Below, piece after piece: positions 44,138 to 52,085 of a DNA stretch of 64,000 bases. Position numbers and translations under genes: made by a program. Source of the DNA: JALHFZ01 sp963674625 (lineage in GTDB: Bacteria > Synergistota > Synergistia > Synergistales > Aminobacteriaceae); the NCBI GenBank assembly GCA_963674625.2, contig CAXXXO010000004.1, forward strand, positions 1,178,001-1,242,000, in the 5' to 3' direction. The stretch's first letter is position 1; each line of letters opens with the position of its first letter. The notes under the pieces are model-generated. The model did not search any database. It had not been told where the DNA came from and worked only from the letters and a program-made list of their open reading frames with translations.

Positions 44138-45811
44138 TCAGGCCGCTTCCACCCTTCGCTCGTATTCGATCTTTCCGTCGATGATCGTATAATCCACCTC
44201 AAGGGTATGGATGTCCATGGGGTCGACCGCCAGAATATCCTCCGAGAGGACGATCATGTCCGCCAGCTTGCCCGGTTCAAGGCTTCCCTTGATGTTTTCC
44301 TCGAAGGAGGAATAGGCTCCGTTCCAGGTCGCCAAGCGGATAGCCTCCCTGACGGAGATCGCCTGGCTTCGGTCGCACTGGACATCCCGGCTCCGGTCAT
44401 AGCGGTTGACCGCTCCGTCAATAGTGTGGATGCCCATGGGGCCGGAAGGGCCGTCGCTCGAAAGGGAGCACATGACCCCTGCGTCGATCATGCTGCGGAG
44501 GGCGGCCAGGTATTTATTGCGGTCTCCGTAGAATTTCATGTAGTTGGCCCCGATCATCTGGATCATACCCGCGTTGACGGAAGGGCAGATGTTCATCAGG
44601 GCAATCCGCTCGATCTGGTCCTGACTGACCAGCGTGCAGTGTTCGATGCGGTGGCGCATCCCTCTGAATTTTTCGGGGTCCTCCCTGAAGCACCGCTCAT
44701 ACCCCTCCAGCATGAATTCGACGGCGAGATCGCCGATGGCGTGGGCGGTGCACTGGCATTCCGCGCGGACGATCTTCTCTATATATTTCCACACCTCTTC
44801 CCGCTCCCATCCCCGCTCCCGCACCAGGGCCGGATCGTGGGAGTAGGGCTCATGGGTGGCGCAGGAAGGCCCTCCGGACCCTCCGTCGATCATGAACTTG
44901 CAGGGCCCTACCCGGAAATGCTCGTCTCCCAGCCCGGACAGAAATCCGAGCTGCATCCACTGTTCGTTTTGCTCGAGGGAATAGCTCTTTCCGAAAATAC
45001 TGTGCAGCGCCATGTTGACGCGAACCTTGAAGCTTCCTTCCCGGCAGAGTTTCTGCATGATGTGATAGGAAGCGGTTCCGCATTCGCCCATGTCCCCGAC
45101 GGAGGTAATTCCCGCTTCCAGGGCCTGCCGGTGCGATTTCATCGCTGCCGCGGTCTGCTGCTTTTCCGTGTAGTTCACCATTCCCCACAGCCGGAAGTGG
45201 GTGTGCCCCCGCACCATACCGGTGAGCCTTCCGTCGGCGACCTCCACTTCATCTTTTGGATACTTCTCCGCGTCCCGGGGAGAAAATACTTCGAGATGCG
45301 CCAGGGCTTTCGTACTGTACATGCAGATATGCCCGCCGCCGTGCATGCAGTGCACGGGGTTGTGCGGAGCTGCTGCATCCAGCTCGTCAATGGTGGGGTG
45401 CCTTCTCTCGTCGGAAAAGAGCTCGGGCTCGTACCCCATCATGGAAATCCATTCTCCCGGCCGCTTTCTTTCAGCGGCTTCCCGCAGCATGGCAAGCATT
45501 CTCTTCAGCGAAGGGCAATTCTTTCTCGTGGTGTCGATCATTCCGGAGGAAGGGTCCGTACCGAGAAGGCCGTTCAGGATGGGATGAAAATGCGTGTCGA
45601 TGATCCCGGGCATGAGGGTCCGCCCATGAAGATCGATGATGCGGGTATCTTCGGACACGAAAGGTCTGATTCCCCGGCTGCTTCCCACATAGGCGATGCG
45701 GTTTTTCCTGATGCCGACCGCCTCGGCGATCTTATCCCCCGGGTTGACGGTAATGACGCTGCCGTTGACAAGCGCCGTGTCCAGTGTGCAGCTCAGCATG
45801 TCATCGATCAT
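44138..45811 (-). CDS. YtcJ-like amidohydrolase (amidohydrolase family 3)
   Basis: A 557-residue metal-dependent hydrolase. It has the first metal motif GIIDTHFHP, later HAIGDLAVEF and RIEHCTLV, and the final metal Asp in SSDGPSGPMG, in the usual order for the YtcJ family. No signal peptide is present. The natural substrates of this family are poorly known. It leads a two-gene operon with the M20 peptidase and has a very clear promoter about 105 bases upstream with an inverted repeat on its -10. Confidence 0.9.
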   Translation of the reverse strand: MIDDMLSCTLDTALVNGSVITVNPGDKIAEAVGIRKNRIAYVGSSRGIRPFVSEDTRIIDLHGRTLMPGIIDTHFHPILNGLLGTDPSSGMIDTTRKNCPSLKRMLAMLREAAERKRPGEWISMMGYEPELFSDERRHPTIDELDAAAPHNPVHCMHGGGHICMYSTKALAHLEVFSPRDAEKYPKDEVEVADGRLTGMVRGHTHFRLWGMVNYTEKQQTAAAMKSHRQALEAGITSVGDMGECGTASYHIMQKLCREGSFKVRVNMALHSIFGKSYSLEQNEQWMQLGFLSGLGDEHFRVGPCKFMIDGGSGGPSCATHEPYSHDPALVRERGWEREEVWKYIEKIVRAECQCTAHAIGDLAVEFMLEGYERCFREDPEKFRGMRHRIEHCTLVSQDQIERIALMNICPSVNAGMIQMIGANYMKFYGDRNKYLAALRSMIDAGVMCSLSSDGPSGPMGIHTIDGAVNRYDRSRDVQCDRSQAISVREAIRLATWNGAYSSFEENIKGSLEPGKLADMIVLSEDILAVDPMDIHTLEVDYTIIDGKIEYERRVEAA

Positions 45812-45905
45812 GGGATCGTCTCCTTTCCCTGCACAGGTTCGTGTTGAAAAGGGCAGAAACAGAATGAGTGTTCCGCATTATGGAATATTGTTGGACTATA
45901 TGGAC

Positions 45906-45943
45906 TATAATCTCTATTATAAATATCATTTTCTTTATGTCAA
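45906..45943 (-). promoter_or_regulatory. Consensus promoter with operator-like repeats for the ytcJ-M20 operon
   Basis: On the minus strand TTGACA (45938-45943) and TATAAT (45916-45921) are 16 bases apart. The -10 is one arm of the perfect palindrome TATAAT-ctct-ATTATA (45906-45921), and a tandem TGGACTATA repeat lies directly downstream (45892-45909). Such a strong promoter with repeats suggests tight repression. Confidence 0.75.
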
Positions 45944-46117
45944 CAAGGTCTGTACCGGTCTTTTCACCCTGCTCCGCAGATTTCCGGACAGCCGGCCGCG
46001 AGTTTCAGGCATTTCGAGGAGCAGCTCTTCTTCGGCCGCTTCATGACGGGAGAGTGCACAGCGGCATCGTCGGTTCAACAAACATCTGTCATGACAAGCG
46101 GACCGGTCGAAATCGAG

Positions 46118-46607
46118 GCTTGACAAAACCTTCTTGCTTCTAGTAAATTACTAAATATTACTGAATATTACTCTATATTTCTCGATCGACGAGCGAACGT
46201 GCTGGAAAGAGAGATAAATGGAAACGAACCTGAATATGGGAAGATCGACCGTTCAGGGAATCTGGCTTTTCCTGAGAAGCGCAGATGATGTCTTCGGGCG
46301 TTTCCACGAGCTCCACCTCCTCGAGAGCGGCTATGGCATCAGGACCGTTCAGGAGCTGCTGGGCCACAAGAATGTGAAAATCACAATGATACACCCATGT
46401 TCTGAACCGAGGCGGCAAGGGGCTCAAGAGTCCGGTGGACGACTTGCAGAGGAGGAAAGAAGGTGTCTTATACGGCAACGATATATTCCCCGGCGTTAAC
46501 CGCCAGACATGCTTCAGCCCATTACAAAGACAGCCGTTGCTATGTGCGCTGCGGGAGGGGTAGATGCGGCCCAAAGGTGTTATGAAAAAACAATATAACC
46601 ATTGTTG
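46118..46607 (+). repeat. Integron-associated repeat unit, copy A
   Basis: This stretch is a diverged and shortened copy of 48254-48807. Shared parts include the start GCTTGACAAAACCTTCTTGC with a possible promoter (TTGACA 46120-46125, 18 bases, TAAATT 46144-46149), an ATG-led excisionase-like reading frame, the recombinase tail, and the end ATATAACCATTGTTG. Similarity stops exactly inside GTTG, the core of an integron recombination site, after which unrelated cassette genes follow. Copy A has a large internal deletion in the excisionase-like part and a 45-base insertion near its end. Confidence 0.75.
46293..46563 (+). pseudogene. C-terminal remnant of an integron-type tyrosine recombinase, copy A
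   Basis: The frame reads LLESGYGIRTVQELLGHKNV, the universal C-terminal box of tyrosine recombinases. After one frameshift it continues as THVLNRGGKGLKSPVDDL. That ending (THVL..GG.GV.SPLD.L) is characteristic of integron integrases such as IntI1. The catalytic tyrosine position is disturbed by the shift (MIH where MIY is expected), and the N-terminal three quarters are gone, so it is nonfunctional. Confidence 0.75.
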
Positions 46608-46610
46608 AGC
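46604..46610 (+). other. Candidate attI/core recombination site, copy A
   Basis: GTTGAGC fits the core GTTRRRY. It lies where the two repeat copies stop being alike and immediately before a cassette ORF, as expected for an attI or attC insertion point. Confidence 0.5.
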
Positions 46611-46619
46611 GTCTAAATC

Positions 46620-47186
46620 ATGATCCCCATCTACGAACAAGGTAGCGGAAAAGGCATCGGCCACGGACTTTCGTCCTTCCTTCAGCGCTTCGATGAAATT
46701 TGTGCCGATCATCTCGCTAATGGCCGAGCCAAGTCGTTCGCGTTCATTTTCTACGACTTCACCGATCAAGCTATTCGCAAGATTCTGAAGGACCTAGGCG
46801 TCTTCGCCCAACTTGACCGACTATCGGGCGAAGAATTGAGCGTCTTCTACTTGCATGCTGGAACAAAGGCCGCTGTTAAAGCATTCAACGCTCATTTCTT
46901 CGGCGCGCTCGGTATCGAAGGGCAGGCCACGCTACCCTGCGTTGTTTTCTTTCGAGTGGAAAGGGGAGTTGTCGAGGACATCGAGATTGCTCAGCTTGAA
47001 AGCGCCGATCTCATTCACGGGTTTCATGAACTGCACAATGCAATTCAACAATATCTTTCGGCAAGTCCAGCGGTTAGAACCTCGCCATCGCGGGCGATTC
47101 GGTGGCTCAAGGGTGGCGCGAAGTTTCTATTTGTCGAAGGATTGAGCGCCGCCCTCAAGAAGAGTTTTGAACTCATCAGTTTCTAA
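46620..47186 (+). CDS. Cassette-encoded hypothetical protein
   Basis: A 188-residue protein I do not recognise. It starts 13 bases after a GTTRRRY core site and ends next to an attC-like element, the layout of an integron gene cassette. It is mixed alpha/beta with no signal peptide or membrane segment; SFAFIFYDFTDQAIRKILKD suggests a domain that might handle a small ligand or another protein, but no motif supports a function. Base composition is lower in GC than the chromosomal genes to the left. Confidence 0.65.
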   Translation: MIPIYEQGSGKGIGHGLSSFLQRFDEICADHLANGRAKSFAFIFYDFTDQAIRKILKDLGVFAQLDRLSGEELSVFYLHAGTKAAVKAFNAHFFGALGIEGQATLPCVVFFRVERGVVEDIEIAQLESADLIHGFHELHNAIQQYLSASPAVRTSPSRAIRWLKGGAKFLFVEGLSAALKKSFELISF

Positions 47187-47267
47187 CGCCATGCAGAGAC
47201 GCCGAACCCATCATTCCACCGGACCTGCGCGAAAAGCAGCGCAGGTCAGAGAATTTAAACGTTAGAC
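47181..47267 (+). other. attC-like recombination site 1
   Basis: The element runs from TTCTAAC (inverse core, one mismatch to RYYYAAC) to GTTAGAC (core GTTRRRY). Its centre can fold by the perfect pair GACCTGCGC/GCGCAGGTC. The length (87 bases) and position directly after a cassette ORF fit an attC site. Confidence 0.65.
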
Positions 47268-47308
47268 CGTGACCGAATCTATTCACACCCAGAAGGAGAT
47301 ATCCCGAA

Positions 47309-48058
47309 ATGGACATTCCACGGCTCTTCAACATCACCGAAAGCGCTCACCGCATCCATAACCCGTTTACACCCGAAAAGCTCGCCACTCTCGGCGCTGC
47401 GCTGCGTCTGGAAACGGGGACCCGAGTGCTCGACCTCGGCAGCGGTTCGGGGGAGATGCTGTGCACCTGGGCACGCGATTACGGAGTCATCGGCACCGGT
47501 ATCGACATGAGCCAGTTGTTCACCGAGCAAGCGAAACTCCGCGCTGAAGAACTCGGCGTCGCCGATCAAGTAAAGTTCATCCATGGCGATGCTGCGGGCT
47601 ACGTCTCTGACGAGAAGGTCGGTGTGGCAGCCTGTCTCGGTGCCACGTGGATCGCCGGGGGAGTCGTCGGCACCATCGAGCTTCTGGCGCAGAGCCTGCA
47701 CATCGGAGGGATCATCCTCATCGGAGAACCCTACTGGCGGCAGTTACCGCAGACTGAAGATGTTGCCAGGGGGTGTCTTGGCGGCTCAATCTCCGACTTT
47801 CTTCTGCTTCCAGAACTTCTCGCGTCTTTCGGCCACCTCGGCTACGACGTCGTGGAAATGGTTTTGGCAGACCAAGACAGCTGGGACAGATACGAGGCGG
47901 CCAAGTGGCTCACCATGCGCCGATGGCTTGAAGCCAATCCCGACGACGAGTTCGCGAAAGATGTTCGAGCCAAACTGACATCGGAACCCGAGCGCTACGC
48001 CGCTTACACGCGTGAATACCTGGGCTGGGGTGTGTTCGCGCTGATGCCGCGGTGGTGA
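47309..48058 (+). CDS. Cassette-encoded SAM-dependent methyltransferase
   Basis: A 249-residue class I methyltransferase. The SAM-binding motif I is VLDLGSGSGEML (about residues 40-51), motif II is GTGIDMSQLF, and FIHGDAAGYV is the adenine-side acidic loop. It resembles the small-molecule methyltransferases often carried as integron cassettes. A perfect AGAAGGAG ribosome site precedes the ATG. Bounded on both sides by attC-like sites, so it forms a complete cassette (about 47262-48155). The substrate is unknown. Confidence 0.85.
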   Translation: MDIPRLFNITESAHRIHNPFTPEKLATLGAALRLETGTRVLDLGSGSGEMLCTWARDYGVIGTGIDMSQLFTEQAKLRAEELGVADQVKFIHGDAAGYVSDEKVGVAACLGATWIAGGVVGTIELLAQSLHIGGIILIGEPYWRQLPQTEDVARGCLGGSISDFLLLPELLASFGHLGYDVVEMVLADQDSWDRYEAAKWLTMRRWLEANPDDEFAKDVRAKLTSEPERYAAYTREYLGWGVFALMPRW

Positions 48059-48101
48059 GGGGATTACCGGGCGACTCAGAAAGTGGGGAAAATCCAATTA
48101 T

Positions 48102-48161
48102 GTCTAACAACCCATTCAAGTCGACTCCGCTTCTCGGCGCGGCTGAATTCAGGCGTTGGGT
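48102..48161 (+). other. attC recombination site 2 (59-base element)
   Basis: A textbook attC: GTCTAAC at 48102, core GTTGGGT at 48155, with arms that fold (ATTCAAGTCGA near the left and CGGCTGAATTCAGG on the right, loop CTTCTCGG). Its length of 60 bases is typical, and the sequence resembles attC sites of mobile integron cassettes. Confidence 0.82.
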
Positions 48162-48351
48162 GTGAAAGGAATGAAGCTGGGAGGACTTTAAATCTGGCTG
48201 CTTAACTTGTCCAATAAAACGTCTGCACCTCCACAACACCCGGCGAAGTCGGAGCTTGACAAAACCTTCTTGCTTCAAGTAAATTACTAAATATTCCTGA
48301 ATATTACTCCATATTTCTCGACCAACGAGCGGACGTGCTGAAGAGAGATAA

Positions 48352-48541
48352 ATGGAAACGAAATGGCTCACAGTCATTTAAGGGGCACAATACCTGAAGA
48401 TGGGAAGATTGACCATATAGACTTGCCCAGGAAGGCAAACTGCCCACCCACAAGATAGGCCGGCAACGGCGGTTCGATGCGAAGGAACTGGATACGCGGA
48501 TCAAATCCGGTAATCTGGCTTCTCCTGAGAAGAACAGATAA
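48352..48541 (+). pseudogene. Degraded excisionase-family (HTH_17) DNA-binding gene
   Basis: From the ATG the frames piece together as METKWLTV, AQYLKMGRLTI and QEGKLPTHKIGRQRRFDAKE, then LDTRIKSGNLASPEKNR and a stop. This is the MerR-like helix-turn-helix of excisionase-family proteins. At least two in-frame stops and one deletion (near 48427) break it. Copy A keeps only METN, LNMGRSTV and the tail. The gene probably regulated or assisted the recombinase that follows. Confidence 0.7.
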
Positions 48542-48543
48542 TG

Positions 48544-48694
48544 TCTTTGGACGTTTCCACGAGCTCCACCTCGAGAGAGGCTATGACATCAGGACCGCTC
48601 GCGAGCTATTGGGCCACTGAAAACCGCCATGATCTGCACCCATCTTCTGAACCGAGTCGGCAAGGAGGTCGAGAACCCGGCGGACGACTTGTAG
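48544..48694 (+). pseudogene. C-terminal remnant of an integron-type tyrosine recombinase, copy B
   Basis: The frame HLERGYDIRTARELLGH is followed, after a frameshift at about 48618, by KTAMICTHLLNRVGKEVENP and ADDL with a stop. It is the same recombinase tail as copy A but with independent lesions, so the duplication is older than the decay. The catalytic tyrosine position reads Cys. Confidence 0.72.
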
Positions 48695-48817
48695 AGGAGG
48701 GCAGACGGTGGGTGTCTTACAGAAACGGTATATCCCCCGGCATTAACCGCCAGACATGCTTTAACCCATTGCAAAGGTGTTATGAAGAAACTATATAACC
48801 ATTGTTGGAGGTATTCA

Positions 48818-49369
48818 ATGAATCAAGCCCTCTTACTCATCGATATTCAGAACGATTACTTCCCGGGCGGAGCAATGGAGTTGGTTCGAAGCTCGGAGGC
48901 TGGCATTCAGGCCGGAAAGCTGCTGCAAGCTTTCCGGCAGAAATCTATGCCGATCATCCACATTCAGCACATCTCCACAAGGCAAGGCGCTGCCTTCTTC
49001 GTCCCAAACACGAAGGGTGTTGATATTCATGAAAGCGTCATGCCCATCAATGATGAAACGATTTTCCAAAAGAACTACCCGAACAGTTTCCGCGAAACGC
49101 CGCTTCTTGCGTGCCTACGCCGGCAGCAGATTACAGAGCTTGTTATTGCGGGAATGATGACTCACATGTGTATTGACACAACCATACGCGCCGCTGCTGA
49201 CCTTGGTTTCCAATGTCTCTTGGCTCATGACGCGTGCGCAACAAAATCGTTGTCCTTTGGGGGTGCAATTGTTTCGGCTGAGCATGTGCAAACTTCGTTT
49301 CTCGCTGCACTTAATGGCTTCTTTGCCAAAGTGCTATCCGTAGAGGAATTATGTGCAACCCACCTATGA
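48818..49369 (+). CDS. Isochorismatase-family cysteine hydrolase
   Basis: A 183-residue hydrolase. The catalytic triad is visible: Asp in LLIDIQNDYF, Lys in FQKNYPNSF, and Cys in MMTHMCIDTT. Members hydrolyse amides such as nicotinamide or isochorismate-type ethers; the substrate is not evident. The ATG has GGAGG 6 bases upstream, and the gene begins right after the GTTG end of repeat copy B, so it is probably a cassette. No attC follows; the stop codon TGA coincides with the start of IS-like sequence, suggesting that an insertion removed the cassette end. Confidence 0.85.
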   Translation: MNQALLLIDIQNDYFPGGAMELVRSSEAGIQAGKLLQAFRQKSMPIIHIQHISTRQGAAFFVPNTKGVDIHESVMPINDETIFQKNYPNSFRETPLLACLRRQQITELVIAGMMTHMCIDTTIRAAADLGFQCLLAHDACATKSLSFGGAIVSAEHVQTSFLAALNGFFAKVLSVEELCATHL

Positions 49370-49531
49370 GGTGCCCTCCATTTGATGGGCAGTATAAAGA
49401 GATGATATGCTGAAGATTAGAGAGGGACGAGAAGAGTGGGCAAATACTTTACAAGTGACTTTAAGATGGAAGCGGTAAAACGGGTAGAGAGGGCAGGGGA
49501 GACAGTAGCGAAGGTGGCAGCGTTATCGTGA
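49367..49531 (+). mobile_element. Fragment of an IS3-family element (left end and orfA start)
   Basis: From a possible terminal repeat beginning TGAGGTGCCCTCCA, the sequence continues to a GTG-led ORF (49436-49531) reading GKYFTSDFKMEAVKRVERAG and then ETVAKVAALS. This is the N-terminal helix-turn-helix of IS3/IS911-type OrfA (compare FTKEFKREAVRLV). It stops after 31 residues; the rest of the element is missing. Confidence 0.65.
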
Positions 49532-50691
49532 ACAGGCGGACTGCCCTTTTCTCACTAACTAGGAGAGATGTCATTAAAAATGTGAACGTGGTTTTATGTG
49601 CACTCCTGGCCTTCGGATCGTTTCCGGTTTTTGCCCGCCCCGCAAACGCAGGGGAACCTTCTGTTTATGTAGATTACGAATACGGCGATCTGTTGGAGGT
49701 AATTGTCGGTTTGCCCTACGGAATGTCGCCGTCGCTGGAAGCGAAATGGTTTGCCGACGCGCTTAAAGTACTGCCGAAAGATGAAGCGGATTACGCCCGG
49801 AAGACAGCGGGGTTGCTCTGGACGGAGATGATCAACCCCGAAACGGGGAAAAGCGAGACGCAGATGCTGGAAGAGGAAAATCAGGCTTTCATCGCAATCC
49901 TAAAGTCTCTGGGCGTCAAAATCTACCGTCCGACGGAGATTACCGTCGACTTTATCAAAGAGCATTACGGCGCGGATACGCTGCTGAACGGCTTCAGCCA
50001 GGACTTTCCCCGCGACAACATGGCCGTGATCGGCAGCAACGTCATCGAGTTCAATTTGCGGACACCGATTCGCAAGGTGGACATATCCGGATTCAGGGAT
50101 ATTCTGTCCGAAAAATGTTCCGACTCGACGGTAAAGTGGTTTTCCATGCCGCACACGGAGCTTCTCAAACCCGCCCGTGCAGATACGCCCTTTCTGGAGG
50201 GCGGCGACGTCATTGTTCTGGGTAAAACCATTTTAGTCGGCAATACGGAAAATCCCAGCGTGGGATCCAATGAGGCCGGCTACAAGTGGCTCAAAAACAT
50301 TTTAGGCGATCAATATAAGGTGAAACGCGTTCGGCTTGTAGAAAGCGTGCTGCATCTGGATTGCGTGCTTTCCGTGCCGCACAGCGGGATCGCCATCATC
50401 TGCGAAGAAGCCTTTCTCGATGGCTTGCCCGAAGAGTTCAAGGACTGGGACCTGATCAGAGTGAGCCTGGAAGATGTCAAGCGACTGGCCGTCAACGGCC
50501 TTCCCGTCAATTCCCAAAACTATATCCTGTCTTATAACCGGCACAATGACAACCGCTTCATCCAGGCCGAGCTCGAAAAGCGGGGCATCACAGTCCACCG
50601 TGTTTTTTTCGGAACCCACAATGGCCAGGGCGGATCGCTGCGCTGCGCCACCCAGCCTCTGAAGCGGGAGGTCAGAACGACGAACCCCTGA
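49528..50691 (+). CDS. Exported amidinotransferase / deiminase-like protein
   Basis: A 387-residue guanidino-modifying enzyme of the amidinotransferase fold. Residues 1-42 look like a twin-arginine signal (TRRDVIK, a hydrophobic stretch, ANA before GE), so a folded protein would be exported. Catalytic features follow: FPRDNMAVIG, FLEGGDVIVLG, the His-Asp pair in VLHLDCVLSV, and the nucleophile Cys in GGSLRCATQPL. Arginine deiminases, agmatine deiminases and glycine amidinotransferases share these. The GTG start overlaps the IS3 remnant stop; AAGGTGG lies about 10 bases upstream. A Tat-exported form of this family is unusual. Confidence 0.82.
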   Translation: MNRRTALFSLTRRDVIKNVNVVLCALLAFGSFPVFARPANAGEPSVYVDYEYGDLLEVIVGLPYGMSPSLEAKWFADALKVLPKDEADYARKTAGLLWTEMINPETGKSETQMLEEENQAFIAILKSLGVKIYRPTEITVDFIKEHYGADTLLNGFSQDFPRDNMAVIGSNVIEFNLRTPIRKVDISGFRDILSEKCSDSTVKWFSMPHTELLKPARADTPFLEGGDVIVLGKTILVGNTENPSVGSNEAGYKWLKNILGDQYKVKRVRLVESVLHLDCVLSVPHSGIAIICEEAFLDGLPEEFKDWDLIRVSLEDVKRLAVNGLPVNSQNYILSYNRHNDNRFIQAELEKRGITVHRVFFGTHNGQGGSLRCATQPLKREVRTTNP

Positions 50692-50985
50692 GACTTTAAA
50701 AGGGCACGTAGGTCAAGAACGGAGAACGTATACTCCGGCTCCTGCGGTATTTTCACGCCCTCGCGCCGGAGCGCCCCCAGGAATCTTAGGGAAACGGTGA
50801 ACTTTTGCGGGAAAGTGGGTGTCCCTTTACTGCGGGGAAATGGATGTCCCTTGGCACCCTGCAGGATCAAGCAGTGTTAGCAGAATCAAGGCTCATCCAA
50901 TTTTTCCGCAAATAAAGGATGATCAGCAATATCGGATGAATCGGCGATTCTTAACAAAATATAGAACACGTGATTATGTTTGGAT
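50692..50985. mobile_element. IS-end-like direct repeats in a gene-free stretch
   Basis: Two similar units lie in tandem, GGGAAAGTGGGTGTCCCTTT (from about 50810) and GGGGAAATGGATGTCCCTT (from about 50833). Repeated termini of this kind are found at the ends of IS21-like elements. On the minus strand a short frame (50700-50870) has no recognisable domain. No transposase gene is present, so I take it as a leftover end. Confidence 0.4.
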
Positions 50986-51879
50986 TCAAAAAACACTAGC
51001 AATCAATCTTAAAAGTCCAGCAGCAACAATATTTCCTGTTGCACCTTCCAGAATCACCTTAATAGATTTGAGAGCTTCTTTTATGATCGTTCCTTTCGGT
51101 TTCGGCGATTTTGACTGAAGTTCGATCGTTGTCAACTCGGCATTCAGTTCTGATGCTTCTTCGCTACTCAGACCCAATTCCTCTTGGCGTGCTCTGATTT
51201 CTGTCACCGCCGCCAATACTTGCTGTAGGTCAATGCCGACGTTTAGATTTTGCATAGCTGTAGGTGAATGCTGCTGTAGTTGAGAATTACTCATACTTCC
51301 TATATTGTTGACAATCTGATACGAAACACGATTTGCTGTTTGCTTTTCTTCTCTCGAAAAGCTCAAATTATCACCAATTACGCCTTCTTTTTCGAGCTCA
51401 AGCGACCAATCAAGCACGTGATTCCGAACAGCATCAAGTATCCCGACGATTGATGTTCTTGAAACGTGGAGGGTTGGTTGCAAGGGCACATCCATGGCTT
51501 TTATTAACACATTAACTGTTTGTTGAGAGAAGGGAATCTGAAATACTCCTTCATGTTTTTGCTCCAAAAGTGCATCTAACTCCCCAACAGGTTGCATGAC
51601 TTTCCTTTTAGAAAGTTGTTCTGCAATTTGAACCTCGGCAAAATTCAATGGCTGCCAACCATTGAACGGATTCCACACCTTGATTTGACCTTGGACCTCT
51701 CGGTACTCGGGAATATTCTCATCATCCAAGGAGTAACCGTTCAGTTCATGCTTCAACCATTCTTCGATTTTTCCAACACAAAGCTTTCTGGAAACAACCA
51801 GTGCTTTTCGCAAGAGATCCGCACAGGATACATCTCTGTTTAGCGCATCCGCCTGCAATTCAAGTACTAGCCCAGCCAA
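50986..51879 (-). CDS. AbiTii-domain protein, candidate abortive-infection gene
   Basis: A 297-residue protein whose first 190 residues match the AbiTii domain as I know it: LVLELQADALNRDVSCADLL, then LRKALVVSRKL, EEWLKHELNGY, IPEYREVQGQIKVWNPFNGW. The C-terminal 100 residues form a Gln-rich linker and a short hydrophobic helix (NIVAAGLLRLIASVF). The domain is linked to phage defence by association with abortive-infection systems; the mechanism is not known to me. TTG start is supported by AAGGAGG 8 bases upstream. It lies 206 bases after an AvcD/DCD-like gene on the same strand. Confidence 0.78.
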   Translation of the reverse strand: MAGLVLELQADALNRDVSCADLLRKALVVSRKLCVGKIEEWLKHELNGYSLDDENIPEYREVQGQIKVWNPFNGWQPLNFAEVQIAEQLSKRKVMQPVGELDALLEQKHEGVFQIPFSQQTVNVLIKAMDVPLQPTLHVSRTSIVGILDAVRNHVLDWSLELEKEGVIGDNLSFSREEKQTANRVSYQIVNNIGSMSNSQLQQHSPTAMQNLNVGIDLQQVLAAVTEIRARQEELGLSSEEASELNAELTTIELQSKSPKPKGTIIKEALKSIKVILEGATGNIVAAGLLRLIASVF

Positions 51880-52085
51880 GGTAAGAACCTCCTTGTATAA
51901 TAACTTTTGGAACCAGTGATTTCATTCCTCCATTTTCGTTGGTATGGCTCATTCGCTCCAAACTATTAATAGACCTATACAAGATCGAGTCGTGCTCCTA
52001 GAAACTTATTTTATCGAACTTAGGTAATTTTAATGGTCTATTAGATCAGCATTTTTTACCAATCAAGCAACTATTAAAATCAGCT

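Larger units (their letters stand above)
48254..48807 (+). repeat. Integron-associated repeat unit, copy B
   Basis: The longer copy of the repeat at 46118. It contains the promoter-like TTGACA (48256) and TAAATT (48280), an almost full excisionase-like pseudogene, a recombinase tail, and ends ATATAACCATTGTTG before the isochorismatase-like cassette. Between attC site 2 and this repeat (48162-48253) no ORF is seen. Confidence 0.75.

Noticed and set aside
45935..46143. Short ORFs before repeat copy A
   Set aside because: No ribosome sites, no domains, and they overlap the ytcJ promoter.
46100..48810. CRISPR-like or retron interpretation of the repeats
   Set aside because: There are only two long copies with coding remnants, no short regularly spaced repeats, and no reverse transcriptase.
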